From a virus, in the IMG/VR virus record IMGVR_UViG_3300003314_000007, positions 1-40,844 of that record: DNA of 40,844 nt; one strand, 5' to 3'. The position numbers and the translations under genes are program-made. Below the pieces are notes generated by a model. It had not been told where the DNA came from. It did not search any database and saw nothing but the letters and a program-made list of their open reading frames with translations. Below, piece after piece: positions 1 to 7,907 of the stretch. How positions within the stretch are numbered: position 1 is the first letter of the stretch; each line of letters opens with the position of its first letter.

Positions 1-18
1 GCGAAAGGGAGCGATTAA

Positions 19-672
19 ATGACGCCACTACCGGAAAGCGCGGAGCTATTCTACGGCTTATCACTTACGGAGGAACAGCAGGAGTACGTCGATTCCATTT
101 TCGATAATCAGCTTACGATTGTCAACGCGAAAGCTGGCACCGGAAAAACTACGTTAGCCGTCGGAGCAGCGAAAATCCTCGGCAAGCCGTTAATCTACAC
201 GTTCTCGCCCGTCGAAGAAGGAGCTCTCGGACACACGCCAGGAACTGCCGAGGAAAAGGAGTCGAAATATATCACGCCTTTACTTGACGCACTAAAGGAA
301 ATCGGCGAGGATCCTCGATTCGCTATTGAGCGCGAAACAAATCCGGACATGATTAACGATAAGGCGTGGGTAGAAGCGAAGTCCCATACGTTCTTACGAG
401 GCGGAAATATCAAGGGCTCGACCGTCATAATCGACGAGGCGCAGAACCTCACGCGTGGCGAGTTAAAGAAGGTTCTTACGCGCATACATCCGGACACAAC
501 CGTCATTATGATCGGACACGACGGACAAATCGACCTTAAAAAGCCGGAGAAAAGCGGATTTACGCCGTACCTTGAACACTTTTCCGGAGAGTCTTACGTA
601 AAGGTCGTCGAACTTACGAAGAATTTCCGAGGTCCTTTGGCGCAGAAAGCGGACGAGTTGACGTGGAAGTAA
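19..672 (+). CDS. PhoH-like P-loop ATPase
   Basis: Predicted PhoH-family ATPase of 217 residues, a group that resembles the N-terminal half of superfamily 1 helicases. The Walker A segment AKAGTGKTTLA lies at about residues 38-48 and the Walker B segment IIDEAQN at 137-143; the text around MIGHDGQIDL near 164-173 fits the third conserved motif. The ATG at 19 follows an AAGGGAG ribosome binding site and an adjacent stop, so an upstream gene of the same operon probably lies just outside the window. Phages often carry PhoH near nucleotide metabolism genes, as here, but its function in phage is not settled. The family call is firm; a role in RNA or DNA handling is inference. Confidence 0.88.
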   Translation: MTPLPESAELFYGLSLTEEQQEYVDSIFDNQLTIVNAKAGTGKTTLAVGAAKILGKPLIYTFSPVEEGALGHTPGTAEEKESKYITPLLDALKEIGEDPRFAIERETNPDMINDKAWVEAKSHTFLRGGNIKGSTVIIDEAQNLTRGELKKVLTRIHPDTTVIMIGHDGQIDLKKPEKSGFTPYLEHFSGESYVKVVELTKNFRGPLAQKADELTWK

Positions 673-786
673 ATTTCGGAATAACCTTCGACAGCACCGT
701 TGTATTTCGATAACTATAGTAGGAGTTACGGAGGCGGCGTGCAATTAACCGGTCGCTTCCGTAAATTAATTTCGGGAGGTAATTCG

Positions 787-1428
787 ATGGAAAACGCACA
801 ACTACGATACAAAAAAGTAAATCCGGCGGCGGTAGAACCGGCATACGCCCACGACGGAGATAGCGGCTTTGATTTATACGCGACCGAGGACGTTATTATC
901 GAGCCAGGCTTCACCGAAAAGGTGCCGACGGGGTTAGCGTTTGAGTTGCCGGAGGGCTACGAGTTGCAAGTCCGTCCTAAGTCCGGCATATCAACGCGGA
1001 CGAAGCTGAGGGTTACGTTAGGTACCGTTGATGCCTCGTTCAGAGGCGAGGTGCATGTGATGGTCGATAATATCTTTACGGTGACTCAGCGGTACAATAC
1101 GGACGAGTTCGGAATAACCGAATACTACCCAATTCCGGGAGAGACTTTCGATGTTAAAAACGAAGCTGCTACCGATGTTTCTTACGGATTACACAGTCAT
1201 GGTTCGTACATCATCCGCAAAGGAGAAAAGGTCGCACAAGCCGTACTAGCACCGGTTAGCCAAGCGGAGTTTGTTCCGCTAGAAGAAGGCGAAGAGTTAG
1301 GCGGAACGAGTCGAGGAGACGGCGGATTTGGTAGCACGGGGCTTAATGCGACTGGCTTGCACGCCCACTCCGAAAAGGTGAGCGAGTATCGCACGAATAC
1401 GACGGTATATTTGGAGGAGGGCGAGTAG
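787..1428 (+). CDS. dut: dUTPase (deoxyuridine triphosphatase)
   Basis: Trimeric-type dUTP pyrophosphatase, which converts dUTP to dUMP and pyrophosphate and so keeps uracil out of phage DNA and feeds thymidylate synthase two genes downstream. All five motifs are visible in the 213 residues: AHDGDSGFDLYA (21-32), RPKSGIS (63-69), GTVDASFRGEV (79-89, catalytic Asp82), RKGEKVAQAVL (144-154) and the mobile glycine-rich arm RGDGGFGSTG (176-185). It is much longer than the usual 140-150 residues because of an insertion at roughly 95-140 and a C-terminal extension after motif V. The ATG at 787 has a GGGAGG site; an in-frame GTG at 739 with its own GGAGG is an alternative that would add 16 residues. 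Confidence 0.95.
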   Translation: MENAQLRYKKVNPAAVEPAYAHDGDSGFDLYATEDVIIEPGFTEKVPTGLAFELPEGYELQVRPKSGISTRTKLRVTLGTVDASFRGEVHVMVDNIFTVTQRYNTDEFGITEYYPIPGETFDVKNEAATDVSYGLHSHGSYIIRKGEKVAQAVLAPVSQAEFVPLEEGEELGGTSRGDGGFGSTGLNATGLHAHSEKVSEYRTNTTVYLEEGE

Positions 1429-1614
1429 ATGTACTTAGACAATCTATGGGCCATTGCGTTGAAAGATTCCGGAAAAATAATCGCAGGGTTCAGTCCGAAC
1501 GCCTACACATCGAAAGGACGGGCGGAAGCGGCTATACGTAAGAAGTACGGAGAATCGGCACACAATTACGAAGCGATTAAATTAATGAAGGAGGAATCCG
1601 TTAATGACGAATAA
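1429..1614 (+). CDS. Small protein between dut and thyA
   Basis: A 61-residue protein whose ATG directly follows the stop codon of the dUTPase gene, with a GGAGG site inside the end of that gene, and whose 3' end overlaps the thyA start by 11 bases. It is therefore almost surely translated within the operon. The sequence holds a short hydrophobic strand pattern ([16 protein letters not shown]) followed by a basic helix ([12 protein letters not shown]) and an acidic tail. I do not recognise a family. Its tight packing between two nucleotide enzymes suggests an accessory role, but nothing in the sequence shows what that is. Confidence 0.75.
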   Translation: MYLDNLWAIALKDSGKIIAGFSPNAYTSKGRAEAAIRKKYGESAHNYEAIKLMKEESVNDE

Positions 1615-2509
1615 CGCCGACACACAGTACCTCGACCTTTGCCGTAAGATATTAGCGGAAGGCACCCGCAAGCCCGACCGCACAGGCACCGGCGTAATCA
1701 GCTATTTCGGCGCACAGTTAAGGTTCAACTTGGCGGAAGGCTTTCCGTTGCTTACGACAAAGCGCGTACCCTTCCGGATTATTGCGGAGGAGCTGCTTTG
1801 GTTCCTTCGCGGTGAGACGGATATAAAACCGCTGCTCGACCGCAACGTGCACATATGGGACGCGGACGCTTATCGGGATTACGTCGAAAAAGGCGGAGAA
1901 GGTAGCTTCGAATACTTCGTAGACAGCGTAAAGGAAAACGGATATAACTTAGGACCTATCTACGGGTCGCAATGGCGTAGTTGGACATCGTACGATAACT
2001 ATTATTCCGACTTTGATCCGCACTTTAAGAATTACGACCAAATAGCGCAAGTAATCGAATCCATCCGAAATAATCCCGACTCACGCCGGCATATCGTCAG
2101 CGCATGGAATGTCGGCGAGTTGGACGAAATGGCTTTGCCGCCTTGTCACGTATTATTTCAATTCTACGTAGCTAACGGTAAATTGTCGTGCCAACTCTAC
2201 CAACGGAGCGCCGACGTATTCTTAGGACTTCCGTTTAATATCGCAAGTTACGCGCTACTAACGCACATTATCGCCAAGCAAACCGGCTTAGAGGTCGGCG
2301 AGTTTATCCATACGATAGGCGATGCGCACGTGTATTCGAACCACCTGACGCAAATTGAGACGCAGCTTGCCCGCGAACCTCGGAAGCTACCGCAACTAGC
2401 CATCATAAAGGACGTGGACGACCCGGCGGAGTATGAGTACGAGGACTTTGCGCTACTAGGCTACGACCCGCACGACGCTATTAAGGGCGCAGTGAGTGTC
2501 GGCTTATGA
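1604..2509 (+). CDS. thyA: Thymidylate synthase ThyA
   Basis: Folate-dependent thymidylate synthase (301 residues), which methylates dUMP to dTMP with methylenetetrahydrofolate. The folate and phosphate-binding start RTGTG (26-30), the catalytic cysteine in [10 protein letters not shown] (Cys181), the nucleotide-binding stretch [13 protein letters not shown] (200-212) and GDAHVYSNH (239-247) are all present. The length is slightly above the 264 residues of the short bacterial form, through an insertion around 90-140. The ATG at 1604 has a GGAGG site nine bases upstream, inside the preceding gene. With the upstream dUTPase and the downstream dNMP kinase it forms a dTTP supply pathway. Its TGA overlaps the next start as ATGA. 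Confidence 0.97.
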   Translation: MTNNADTQYLDLCRKILAEGTRKPDRTGTGVISYFGAQLRFNLAEGFPLLTTKRVPFRIIAEELLWFLRGETDIKPLLDRNVHIWDADAYRDYVEKGGEGSFEYFVDSVKENGYNLGPIYGSQWRSWTSYDNYYSDFDPHFKNYDQIAQVIESIRNNPDSRRHIVSAWNVGELDEMALPPCHVLFQFYVANGKLSCQLYQRSADVFLGLPFNIASYALLTHIIAKQTGLEVGEFIHTIGDAHVYSNHLTQIETQLAREPRKLPQLAIIKDVDDPAEYEYEDFALLGYDPHDAIKGAVSVGL

Positions 2510-2889
2510 GTTTCGGAGGACTAGCGGTCATAGTCGGACTAACAACGCAATTATTAACGGCTCCGACGGACGAAGTTGAGGCGAAAGAACAGACGCAAAC
2601 GTACGAAATTACGTGGTACACGGCGGGCTACGAGTCAACCGGAAAAACTCCGTCACACCCGGCGTATGGCATAACGGCAAGCGGGCGGAAGGTGGTCGAA
2701 GGTAAAACGGCTGCTTGTCCGCCGTCCATGCCGTTCGGCACTCGGTTGCGGATAGAAGGCGTAGGGGAAAGGCGTTGTGATGATCGCGGAAGTTTGATAA
2801 CCGAAGGACATATCGACGTCTATATAGAGGACGTTGAGCAAGCGTTAAGGAACGGGCGAGTTGAGCGGAAGGTTGAAATATTAAATTAA
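2506..2889 (+). CDS. 3D-domain protein with N-terminal membrane segment
   Basis: Predicted 127-residue protein with a hydrophobic N terminus (about 3-19) and a 3D domain, named for three conserved aspartates in a double-psi beta-barrel fold. Typical pieces are YGITASG (54-60), [13 protein letters not shown] (71-83), CDDRG (91-95) and [12 protein letters not shown] (102-113). The two cysteines at 71 and 91 could pair. In Bacillus such domains occur in secreted cell-wall proteins like YocH, and related domains act as lytic transglycosylases. The start overlaps the thyA stop (ATGA), so translation is probably coupled. Whether the hydrophobic segment is a signal peptide or an anchor is unclear because it has almost no positive charge in front of it. 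A wall-active role at entry or lysis is inference. Confidence 0.75.
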   Translation: MSFGGLAVIVGLTTQLLTAPTDEVEAKEQTQTYEITWYTAGYESTGKTPSHPAYGITASGRKVVEGKTAACPPSMPFGTRLRIEGVGERRCDDRGSLITEGHIDVYIEDVEQALRNGRVERKVEILN

Positions 2890-2907
2890 CGAAAGGTGGA
2901 CGAATTA

Positions 2908-3876
2908 ATGACGAAGCATTATGTAAAAGACGGCAAGTACGGCGTACTGGAGCGAGAGTACGAGGAGGTTGCGGAGAATGCTGGCGTTGGGGATTACGTA
3001 TACATTGCGGAACATGTCGACGATCCGACAGACGAAATTGCGGAAATTAAGAAAGTGTGTCCGGACGGATCGTTCTGGGCGGAGAATGAGGACAACGACT
3101 TCAACCTCGAACATTGGTACGAAGGGGATAAATTTACAACCCTCCGCCCAACTCAGCCGGAAGTCGTTCGTTATGAAGGCGAAAGGTACGAACTGGCGGA
3201 ACGCAAAGCGGAAGTAGGCGAGTTGGTTGTCGTTACGAAAGGTGACGGTTGGTACGAGGACGAGATCGGAAGTGTGTTCGAAGTCATTGACGGGTATGAG
3301 TACGGATTTAACGTATGCACTAGGTTCGAGCGTCAAGTGTACGTCGAACATAGAGATAATAAGTACGGAGAAATCAACTGCCTAGAAGACGGACACTACC
3401 TCGTCCTAAAACCGCTCAAACCTACGCTAGAATCGCTTATCGACGGAATAAAAGGCGGAAACCCGCACGTGGAACAATCTCCGCAGTCGACCGAAGCCTT
3501 AATCGCAAACCTGGCGCGCCGAGTTTCGGAGTTAGAACGTAGATTGGACGAAAAGCAATACGCCATTTACGAGCTAGAATCGAAATTGAGCGGACTAGAA
3601 AGTGACTACGAAGAAAGCGACGCTCAAACGGAAAAGTGGGCGGAAAACGTAAACGGACAGCTCCGCAATTTACAGCGCAACCTTGAGAGCTTCGCACAAG
3701 AGGCGACGAGCGCTCGGCTGTTAGCGAAGGACGCAAAGGAATTGGCGCAAGCCAACGAGAAGGACATCGTGACGTTGGATGAGCGGACAAATACGCAGTC
3801 TCAACCGAAGGAAACCGAGCTCATGCGCGAAATACGCCAGTTGCTCGAAAGTTTCGAAGGAAAGGAGGACGATTAA
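2908..3876 (+). CDS. Hypothetical protein with C-terminal coiled coil
   Basis: A 322-residue protein of unknown function. The N-terminal two thirds are acidic and rich in beta-type segments; two stretches of similar flavour (around 10-85 and 85-170, each with a VGD/VGE followed by a hydrophobic VYI or VVV strand and a WY or GYEYG motif) look like a duplicated SH3-like unit. Residues from about 195 to 300 form a heptad-rich coiled coil (LARRVSELERRLDEKQYAIYE). I chose the ATG at 2908, nine bases after AAAGGTGG; a GTG at 2896 lies inside that ribosome binding site. It sits between the 3D-domain gene and the dNMP kinase in one operon. Confidence 0.75.
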   Translation: MTKHYVKDGKYGVLEREYEEVAENAGVGDYVYIAEHVDDPTDEIAEIKKVCPDGSFWAENEDNDFNLEHWYEGDKFTTLRPTQPEVVRYEGERYELAERKAEVGELVVVTKGDGWYEDEIGSVFEVIDGYEYGFNVCTRFERQVYVEHRDNKYGEINCLEDGHYLVLKPLKPTLESLIDGIKGGNPHVEQSPQSTEALIANLARRVSELERRLDEKQYAIYELESKLSGLESDYEESDAQTEKWAENVNGQLRNLQRNLESFAQEATSARLLAKDAKELAQANEKDIVTLDERTNTQSQPKETELMREIRQLLESFEGKEDD

Positions 3877-4434
3877 ATGCCGAACCCTAAACGTATCGCC
3901 TTAACAGGCAAAGCGCGCTCAGGCAAGGACGAAATTGCGAACCACCTCCGCACACACTACGGCTACTATCCGCTGGCTTTCGGCGACAAGCTAAAGTCCG
4001 TTACGGAGGAGCTCTTCGATTACGTCGAGTTTGCGGACTTCGGGCGCAATAAACCGCGGGCTTTGCTGCAAGCCGTCGGTCAGGCGCTTAGAGGCGTTGA
4101 CGAGGGCGTATGGGTAAACGTGGTTGACCGCAATATGCGCGTCTTAGAGGGCGCTAATTTGGCGGGTATATGCGTGACGGATTTAAGGCAGCGGAATGAG
4201 TACGAATGGGTGCGTGCAAATGACTTCGTAATTATTCGCGTCACAGCGCCGGAAGAGGTACGGATTGAGCGGGCGAAACGGAAGGGCGACGCTTTTAAGG
4301 CGGAGGACCTGACGCATGATACCGAGGCGGAGATTGACGGATTCGACGTTGATATAGAAATACGGAATGACGGGGATATTGCGGCGCTAAGGGCGAAGGT
4401 GGACGAGGTTATGGCGGAACTACTGTCCGCCTAA
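3877..4434 (+). CDS. Deoxynucleoside monophosphate kinase
   Basis: P-loop kinase of 185 residues resembling phage dNMP kinases, which phosphorylate dNMPs to dNDPs after ThyA has made dTMP. The phosphate loop TGKARSGKDEIA (10-21) has Asp after the lysine, which is usual in this family. AFGDKLK (35-41) and the region around RQRNEYEWV (about 103-111) match the substrate-binding and lid parts. The ATG at 3877 directly follows the previous stop and has an AAAGGAGG site inside that gene. The 3' end overlaps the minus-strand gene 4420-4863 by 15 bases, so the two operons converge here. The substrate range cannot be read from the sequence. Confidence 0.85.
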   Translation: MPNPKRIALTGKARSGKDEIANHLRTHYGYYPLAFGDKLKSVTEELFDYVEFADFGRNKPRALLQAVGQALRGVDEGVWVNVVDRNMRVLEGANLAGICVTDLRQRNEYEWVRANDFVIIRVTAPEEVRIERAKRKGDAFKAEDLTHDTEAEIDGFDVDIEIRNDGDIAALRAKVDEVMAELLSA

Positions 4435-4863
4435 CGGCTCGTTCGGGTCGGCGGATACTGCGCCTTTACTTCCGCGATCATCCGGCGCCGTAACATCCGC
4501 TCTCTCGAACACATAACTGCCTTCCGGAACCTCGCCGAAATCCTCGCCGACATAGTCGAAGCGAATCGGCAAGTTGGCGTCGCGCAAGCCGGTGTTTTCG
4601 ACGAACGCCTTCGCCTTCGAGTAACTGCGCTTGTCGAAACGGAAAGGCTTGACGTTCGGTACGTTGACGACGCCAGGCTTGGCGACGACTATGCGGTGGT
4701 TTACGAGGTCATAGCCGCAGTATAGGCGGATGTGCTCCTCGGGCTGCAAGCCGAGCAACTGGCGCGTGCCTTGCGACAGATAAAGGCGATATTGCTTATC
4801 GACGGAAATATAGACGGGTTTCGTTTCGTTCGAGATCCAGGTGAAATTCGATTTATCGGACAT
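4420..4863 (-). CDS. AbrB-like hypothetical protein
   Basis: A 147-residue minus-strand protein. Residues about 16-60 (YISVDKQYRLYLSQGTRQLLG and the following GYDLVNHRIVVAKP) have the look of a swapped-hairpin AbrB/SpoVT barrel: a strand, a short helix with LLGL, then a paired strand ending in a charged turn. The rest is unassigned. An AAGGAG site lies ten bases before the ATG. It is the second gene of a minus-strand pair that starts at 5106 with only a 30-base gap between them. The AbrB resemblance would mean DNA binding and transcription control, but this is a by-eye comparison and could be wrong. Confidence 0.72.
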   Translation of the reverse strand: MSDKSNFTWISNETKPVYISVDKQYRLYLSQGTRQLLGLQPEEHIRLYCGYDLVNHRIVVAKPGVVNVPNVKPFRFDKRSYSKAKAFVENTGLRDANLPIRFDYVGEDFGEVPEGSYVFERADVTAPDDRGSKGAVSADPNEPLGGQ

Positions 4864-4893
4864 ATAGCGGACACTCCTTGGTTAATTGCTTAC

Positions 4894-5106
4894 TTACGCG
4901 CCGAACAGAACTTTAGTTCCGGTTACTTTAGCGGTGCTTGTGTACGTGCGGTTGAGCGCGTCTTTACGATAGATGCGGTAGTGGTCGACGTTGTATTCCT
5001 TCACGGAAAACGCGTCAGACGGTAGTTTTGCGAGCAGGGCGGCGGGCAAAGATTCGGCAGTTAGCGTGTTTACTCCGGTAAGGCGTGGCTGGTCGGACGT
5101 TTGCAT
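4894..5106 (-). CDS. Small hypothetical protein
   Basis: A 70-residue minus-strand protein with no recognised domain. It is mixed in character, with an aromatic, charged middle (FSVKEYNVDHYRIYRKD) and a short beta-like C terminus. The ATG at 5106 lies nine bases after AGGAG; a TTG three codons upstream is a less likely start. A consensus-like sigma-A promoter at 5143-5172 points into it, so it heads a two-gene minus-strand operon with the AbrB-like gene. A short gene in front of a possible DNA-binding protein could be part of a regulatory pair, which is inference only. Confidence 0.72.
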   Translation of the reverse strand: MQTSDQPRLTGVNTLTAESLPAALLAKLPSDAFSVKEYNVDHYRIYRKDALNRTYTSTAKVTGTKVLFGA

Positions 5107-5142
5107 GGCGAACAACTCCTTCGAAAATATATGTTAATACGT

Positions 5143-5172
5143 ATTATAACCGAAAGTAGGACGATTAGTCAA
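5143..5172 (-). promoter_or_regulatory. Sigma-A promoter for minus-strand pair
   Basis: Read on the minus strand, TTGACT (5172-5167) and TATAAT (5148-5143) are separated by 18 bases. A second TTGACT sits 11 bases further upstream (5183-5178), giving a tandem copy of the -35 box. The promoter lies 37 bases in front of the start at 5106. Confidence 0.75.
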
Positions 5173-5191
5173 ACGTTAGTCAAGCGAAAGG

Positions 5192-5377
5192 TTATTCTGG
5201 GTAATCGACGGCTTGCGAACGAAGTATTATCTTACTGAACTCAAACTCTTTTTCGTGATAACACTTTTCGCTGCAATACGAAAAAACTCCGTTACTGTAG
5301 ATATCGGTTTCATTAAAGTAAGTAAAGCGAGTTAAGCAGTTGTCGCAAATAGCTCCGTAAGTGACTCTATCGGACAT
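5192..5377 (-). CDS. Small zinc-ribbon protein
   Basis: A 61-residue minus-strand protein with two cysteine pairs, CDNC (11-14) and YCSEKC (34-39), spaced as a treble-clef or zinc-ribbon metal site. AAGGAG lies eight to nine bases before the ATG. The CSEKC motif resembles that in the 56-residue protein at 35036-35206 (YCSEFC), so the phage encodes two small proteins of this type. It is divergent from the PAPS-reductase-like gene, with fewer than 100 bases between the starts. Such proteins often bind nucleic acid or a partner protein, but no function can be assigned. Confidence 0.75.
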   Translation of the reverse strand: MSDRVTYGAICDNCLTRFTYFNETDIYSNGVFSYCSEKCYHEKEFEFSKIILRSQAVDYPE

Positions 5378-5469
5378 AACGAAACAGCTCCTTCTATATA
5401 TTTGTACTTCTATATTATGAGGGTTAAGAGCGATTATGAACGAAATTAAAACGAAAGTGGGGCGATTAT

Positions 5470-7323
5470 TTGAAACATATTGTATTTTATTCCGGAGGAT
5501 TAGGCAGTTGGGCGACGGCGAAACGCGTAGTCCAGGCGGAAGGTGCCGAAAATGTTATCTGCATGTTTACGGACACCTTAATCGAGGACGAGGACTTATA
5601 CCGCTTTCTCCTCGAAACAACGCAAGATATTTACGGCGTTGATAACTCCGATCTTATCGAAAAGGCGCGAGGCATTGTGCCGGTGTCACACGAAACAATG
5701 GACGAGCGAAAGCGACAGTTAACCGAATTAGCGGCGGAAGCCAGCGAACGTAATCCGAATTTCGTGTGGATTAACGACGGACGCGACCCTTGGGACGTAT
5801 TTTTCGACGTCAGGTTTCTCGGCAATTCACGCCTAGCCCAATGCTCGCACGAATTGAAGCAGAAACAGTCGGCGAAATGGCTGAAAGAGCGTTATACACC
5901 GGAAGAGTGCGTATTGTACCTCGGAATTGACTGGACGGAGGAACACCGCACAAAAGCGCCGCGAAAGAATTGGGCGCCTTATGAAGTCCGTTATCCGATG
6001 TGCGAAGAACCGTTGCTTACGAAGATAGACGTAGCGAAGGCGTTAGTTGAGTCCGGAATAGAGCAGCCGAAACTGTACGACTTAGGATTTAGCCATAATA
6101 ATTGCTTTTCCGGGGACACGAGATTTATTACGGACGAAGGTGTATTTCGATTAGACGAGAAAGTCGGAGAAAGTGTTCGCGTGTTAGGAAAAGGTGGGCG
6201 TTGGAAGGACGCTACAGTGAGTAGTTTCGGCCATCAAAAAATATACGAGTTGAAGTTAAAGAGATATAACCAAGAAAAGACAATAAGAACTACTGCCGAG
6301 CATGGTTGGTTTGTTCGGAAAGGTAGAGATTCCGAATTAGAGAAACAAACTAAAGACCTTATAGAAGGAGACAAAATCGTCTCAAATTACCTTACTGGAC
6401 GCAAAAACTACAAGATAACTTCTATTCCCGTTATGCACGGTTTGGTCTACGGGGACGGTTCTGTTTCGACGGTAGATAACGCAAGAGGAGGAAGACAGCC
6501 TTCAAAGATAACTCTATGCGGAGAAAAAGAGGAATTAAAGACTTGGTTTGAGGGTTACGATTACTCTGATGTCGATGGAGTCGGAATTTCTTTTGGAATG
6601 TTACCGAGAACCTTTAAAGAATTACCGATTTTAGAGGAATCAAAAGCGTATCTATACAGTTGGTTAGCTGGATATTTTGCTGCTGACGGTTCTGTCTCTA
6701 ACACCGAAATAACCCTATCTTCAAGCAAAAAAGAGAACTTAGAGTACGTAAAAAATGTATGCGCGATTTTAGGGATCGGAACTAATTCTATCCGAGTTGA
6801 GTCGAGGTGCGGATTCAACGACTACGAAACCGACCTATTCTCTGTAAATTTAGTGGGATACACGCTAAACGAGCAGTTTTTCCTTAGAAGCAAACACCGC
6901 GAGCAATTCAACGCAACCTACTCGAAACGTCCTGCGGAGTGGAAGATTGATTCCGTCTCCGAAACAGAGGATGAGGAGGAAGTATATTGCGCTTACGTTC
7001 CAGACGGTCATCAATTTACGTTAGAGGATAATCAAAAAACACGAAATTGCGGAGGATTTTGCGTACGTGCCGGGCAAGGGCATTTCGCTAATTTGCTAGA
7101 ACAGCGCCCGAAATTATTCCGCTATCACGAAGAGCGCGAGCAGGAAATCCGTGAGTACCTCGATAAAGATGTCTCCATTCTCAAACGGCAGAGAAAGGGT
7201 GTTATTTATCGCTTGACTCTCCGCCAGTTACGCGAGGAACTAGAGGCGGAAAAGACGGAGCAGATCGACTTTACGGACATCGGCGGGTGTGGCTGCTTCG
7301 TAGACGACGGGAGCGAGTCATAG
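5470..7323 (+). CDS. PAPS-reductase-like protein interrupted by an intein
   Basis: A 617-residue precursor made of a 302-residue phosphoadenosine phosphosulfate reductase-like host protein with a 315-residue intein at residues 212-526. The N-extein begins with the nucleotide-binding SGGLGS (8-13) of the adenine nucleotide alpha hydrolase-like fold; the C-extein starts CGGFC. The intein splits a conserved NNCGGFC motif, so the host protein should be inactive until splicing. Phage members of this family may act in sulfur metabolism or in DNA or tRNA modification; the sequence does not decide. The start is TTG at 5470, eight bases after GTGGGG. The C-terminal extein ends in a cysteine-rich tail (GGCGCF). 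Confidence 0.88.
   Translation: MKHIVFYSGGLGSWATAKRVVQAEGAENVICMFTDTLIEDEDLYRFLLETTQDIYGVDNSDLIEKARGIVPVSHETMDERKRQLTELAAEASERNPNFVWINDGRDPWDVFFDVRFLGNSRLAQCSHELKQKQSAKWLKERYTPEECVLYLGIDWTEEHRTKAPRKNWAPYEVRYPMCEEPLLTKIDVAKALVESGIEQPKLYDLGFSHNNCFSGDTRFITDEGVFRLDEKVGESVRVLGKGGRWKDATVSSFGHQKIYELKLKRYNQEKTIRTTAEHGWFVRKGRDSELEKQTKDLIEGDKIVSNYLTGRKNYKITSIPVMHGLVYGDGSVSTVDNARGGRQPSKITLCGEKEELKTWFEGYDYSDVDGVGISFGMLPRTFKELPILEESKAYLYSWLAGYFAADGSVSNTEITLSSSKKENLEYVKNVCAILGIGTNSIRVESRCGFNDYETDLFSVNLVGYTLNEQFFLRSKHREQFNATYSKRPAEWKIDSVSETEDEEEVYCAYVPDGHQFTLEDNQKTRNCGGFCVRAGQGHFANLLEQRPKLFRYHEEREQEIREYLDKDVSILKRQRKGVIYRLTLRQLREELEAEKTEQIDFTDIGGCGCFVDDGSES
6103..7047 (+). mobile_element. LAGLIDADG intein in PAPS-reductase-like gene
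   Basis: A 315-residue in-frame element. It starts with Cys1 in CFSGDTRF (block A), has the TAEH motif (block B, about 64-67), two LAGLIDADG-type motifs MHGLVYGDGSV (111-121) and WLAGYFAADGSVS (187-199), block F VYCAYVPDGHQF (294-305) and ends TRN before the C-extein cysteine. Cys1, terminal Asn and Cys+1 needed for class 1 splicing are present, but the penultimate residue is Arg, not the usual His. Codon use is more AT-rich than the exteins. The two intact endonuclease motifs suggest it can still home into intein-free alleles. Confidence 0.93.
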
Positions 7324-7428
7324 ATGATCTTTGATAAGGATTTTGCGAAGTTTTGGATACCCGCCGGATTGGTTTTAGCGACTATTTCCTTCTTAGTTTC
7401 CGCAGGGGTAATGTTTCTATCGAAATAA
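7324..7428 (+). CDS. 34-residue single-pass membrane protein
   Basis: A 34-residue open frame that begins directly after the stop of the PAPS-reductase-like gene. Its first ten residues are charged or aromatic (MIFDKDFAKF) and residues 11-32 are a clean hydrophobic segment ending in SK, which is what a small single-pass membrane protein looks like. No strong ribosome binding site is seen, so expression would depend on translational coupling. The purpose is unknown. Confidence 0.5.
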   Translation: MIFDKDFAKFWIPAGLVLATISFLVSAGVMFLSK

Positions 7429-7458
7429 ACGAAAGTGGGGCGATGACTTATTGGAAGC

Positions 7459-7863
7459 GTGAGCGTAGATTTACACCGCAAGGAACGCGAATACGACGCA
7501 AAGTACGCAATGGACTTACCGGAGGGCGTCAAGAAATTTTTAACGGACTATCACGCACTCCACCGAAAGGCTTACGAGGAGAGCGACTACGACGCCTTGC
7601 TGACGTTGTTAGACGGAGAGCAGGCGTTACGAGAGGCGCAGTTAACGGAGAAGCAACGCAAGGCTATCCGGTTAGTTTTACGCGACGGATATACGCAAGA
7701 GGAGGCCGCCGAACTTTTAGGGTTGGCCGGAAAGCCGGGCGTGAATAACCTTGTGAAGCGGGCGGTTGGGCGAGTAGCAGAGAGCGAGGGGTTTGACGAG
7801 GAAGCGCGCGTCGAATGGAACGAGGCGGTGTTCGGGCGTTGGCGGGAGAATATATCGAAATAA
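7459..7863 (+). CDS. Sigma-70 region 4-like HTH protein (ArpU/RinA-like)
   Basis: A 134-residue protein with a sigma region 4-type helix-turn-helix at about 62-100 (LTEKQRKAIRLVLRDGYTQEEAAELLG, given here as 62-88 with the turn near DGYTQ). Phage proteins of this shape, such as ArpU- and RinA-like regulators, activate late genes, and this one lies upstream of the packaging genes. The start is uncertain: GTG at 7459 has only a poor GGAAG site, while the strong GTGGGG site lies too far upstream and in front of an out-of-frame ATG at 7443. The frame itself is supported by the HTH. A role as late activator is inference. Confidence 0.72.
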   Translation: MSVDLHRKEREYDAKYAMDLPEGVKKFLTDYHALHRKAYEESDYDALLTLLDGEQALREAQLTEKQRKAIRLVLRDGYTQEEAAELLGLAGKPGVNNLVKRAVGRVAESEGFDEEARVEWNEAVFGRWRENISK

Positions 7864-7888
7864 AAAAGCGAAGCTACGAATGCTTCGC
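7862..7888 (-). terminator. Rho-independent terminator for gene 7908-8108
   Basis: A perfect 7-bp stem, GCGAAGC (7868-7874) with GCTTCGC (7882-7888), followed on the minus strand by six T. It lies just past the minus-strand stop at 7908 and overlaps the stop of the converging plus-strand gene, so it may also weakly stop plus-strand reading. Confidence 0.85.
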
Positions 7889-7907
7889 CTCTAACTCCTT
7901 ACTGGTA

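Noticed and set aside
7443-7748. Arg-rich frame starting at ATG 7443 after GTGGGG
   Set aside because: Very basic, low-quality sequence overlapping the sigma region 4-like gene; its start is only two bases from the ribosome binding site.
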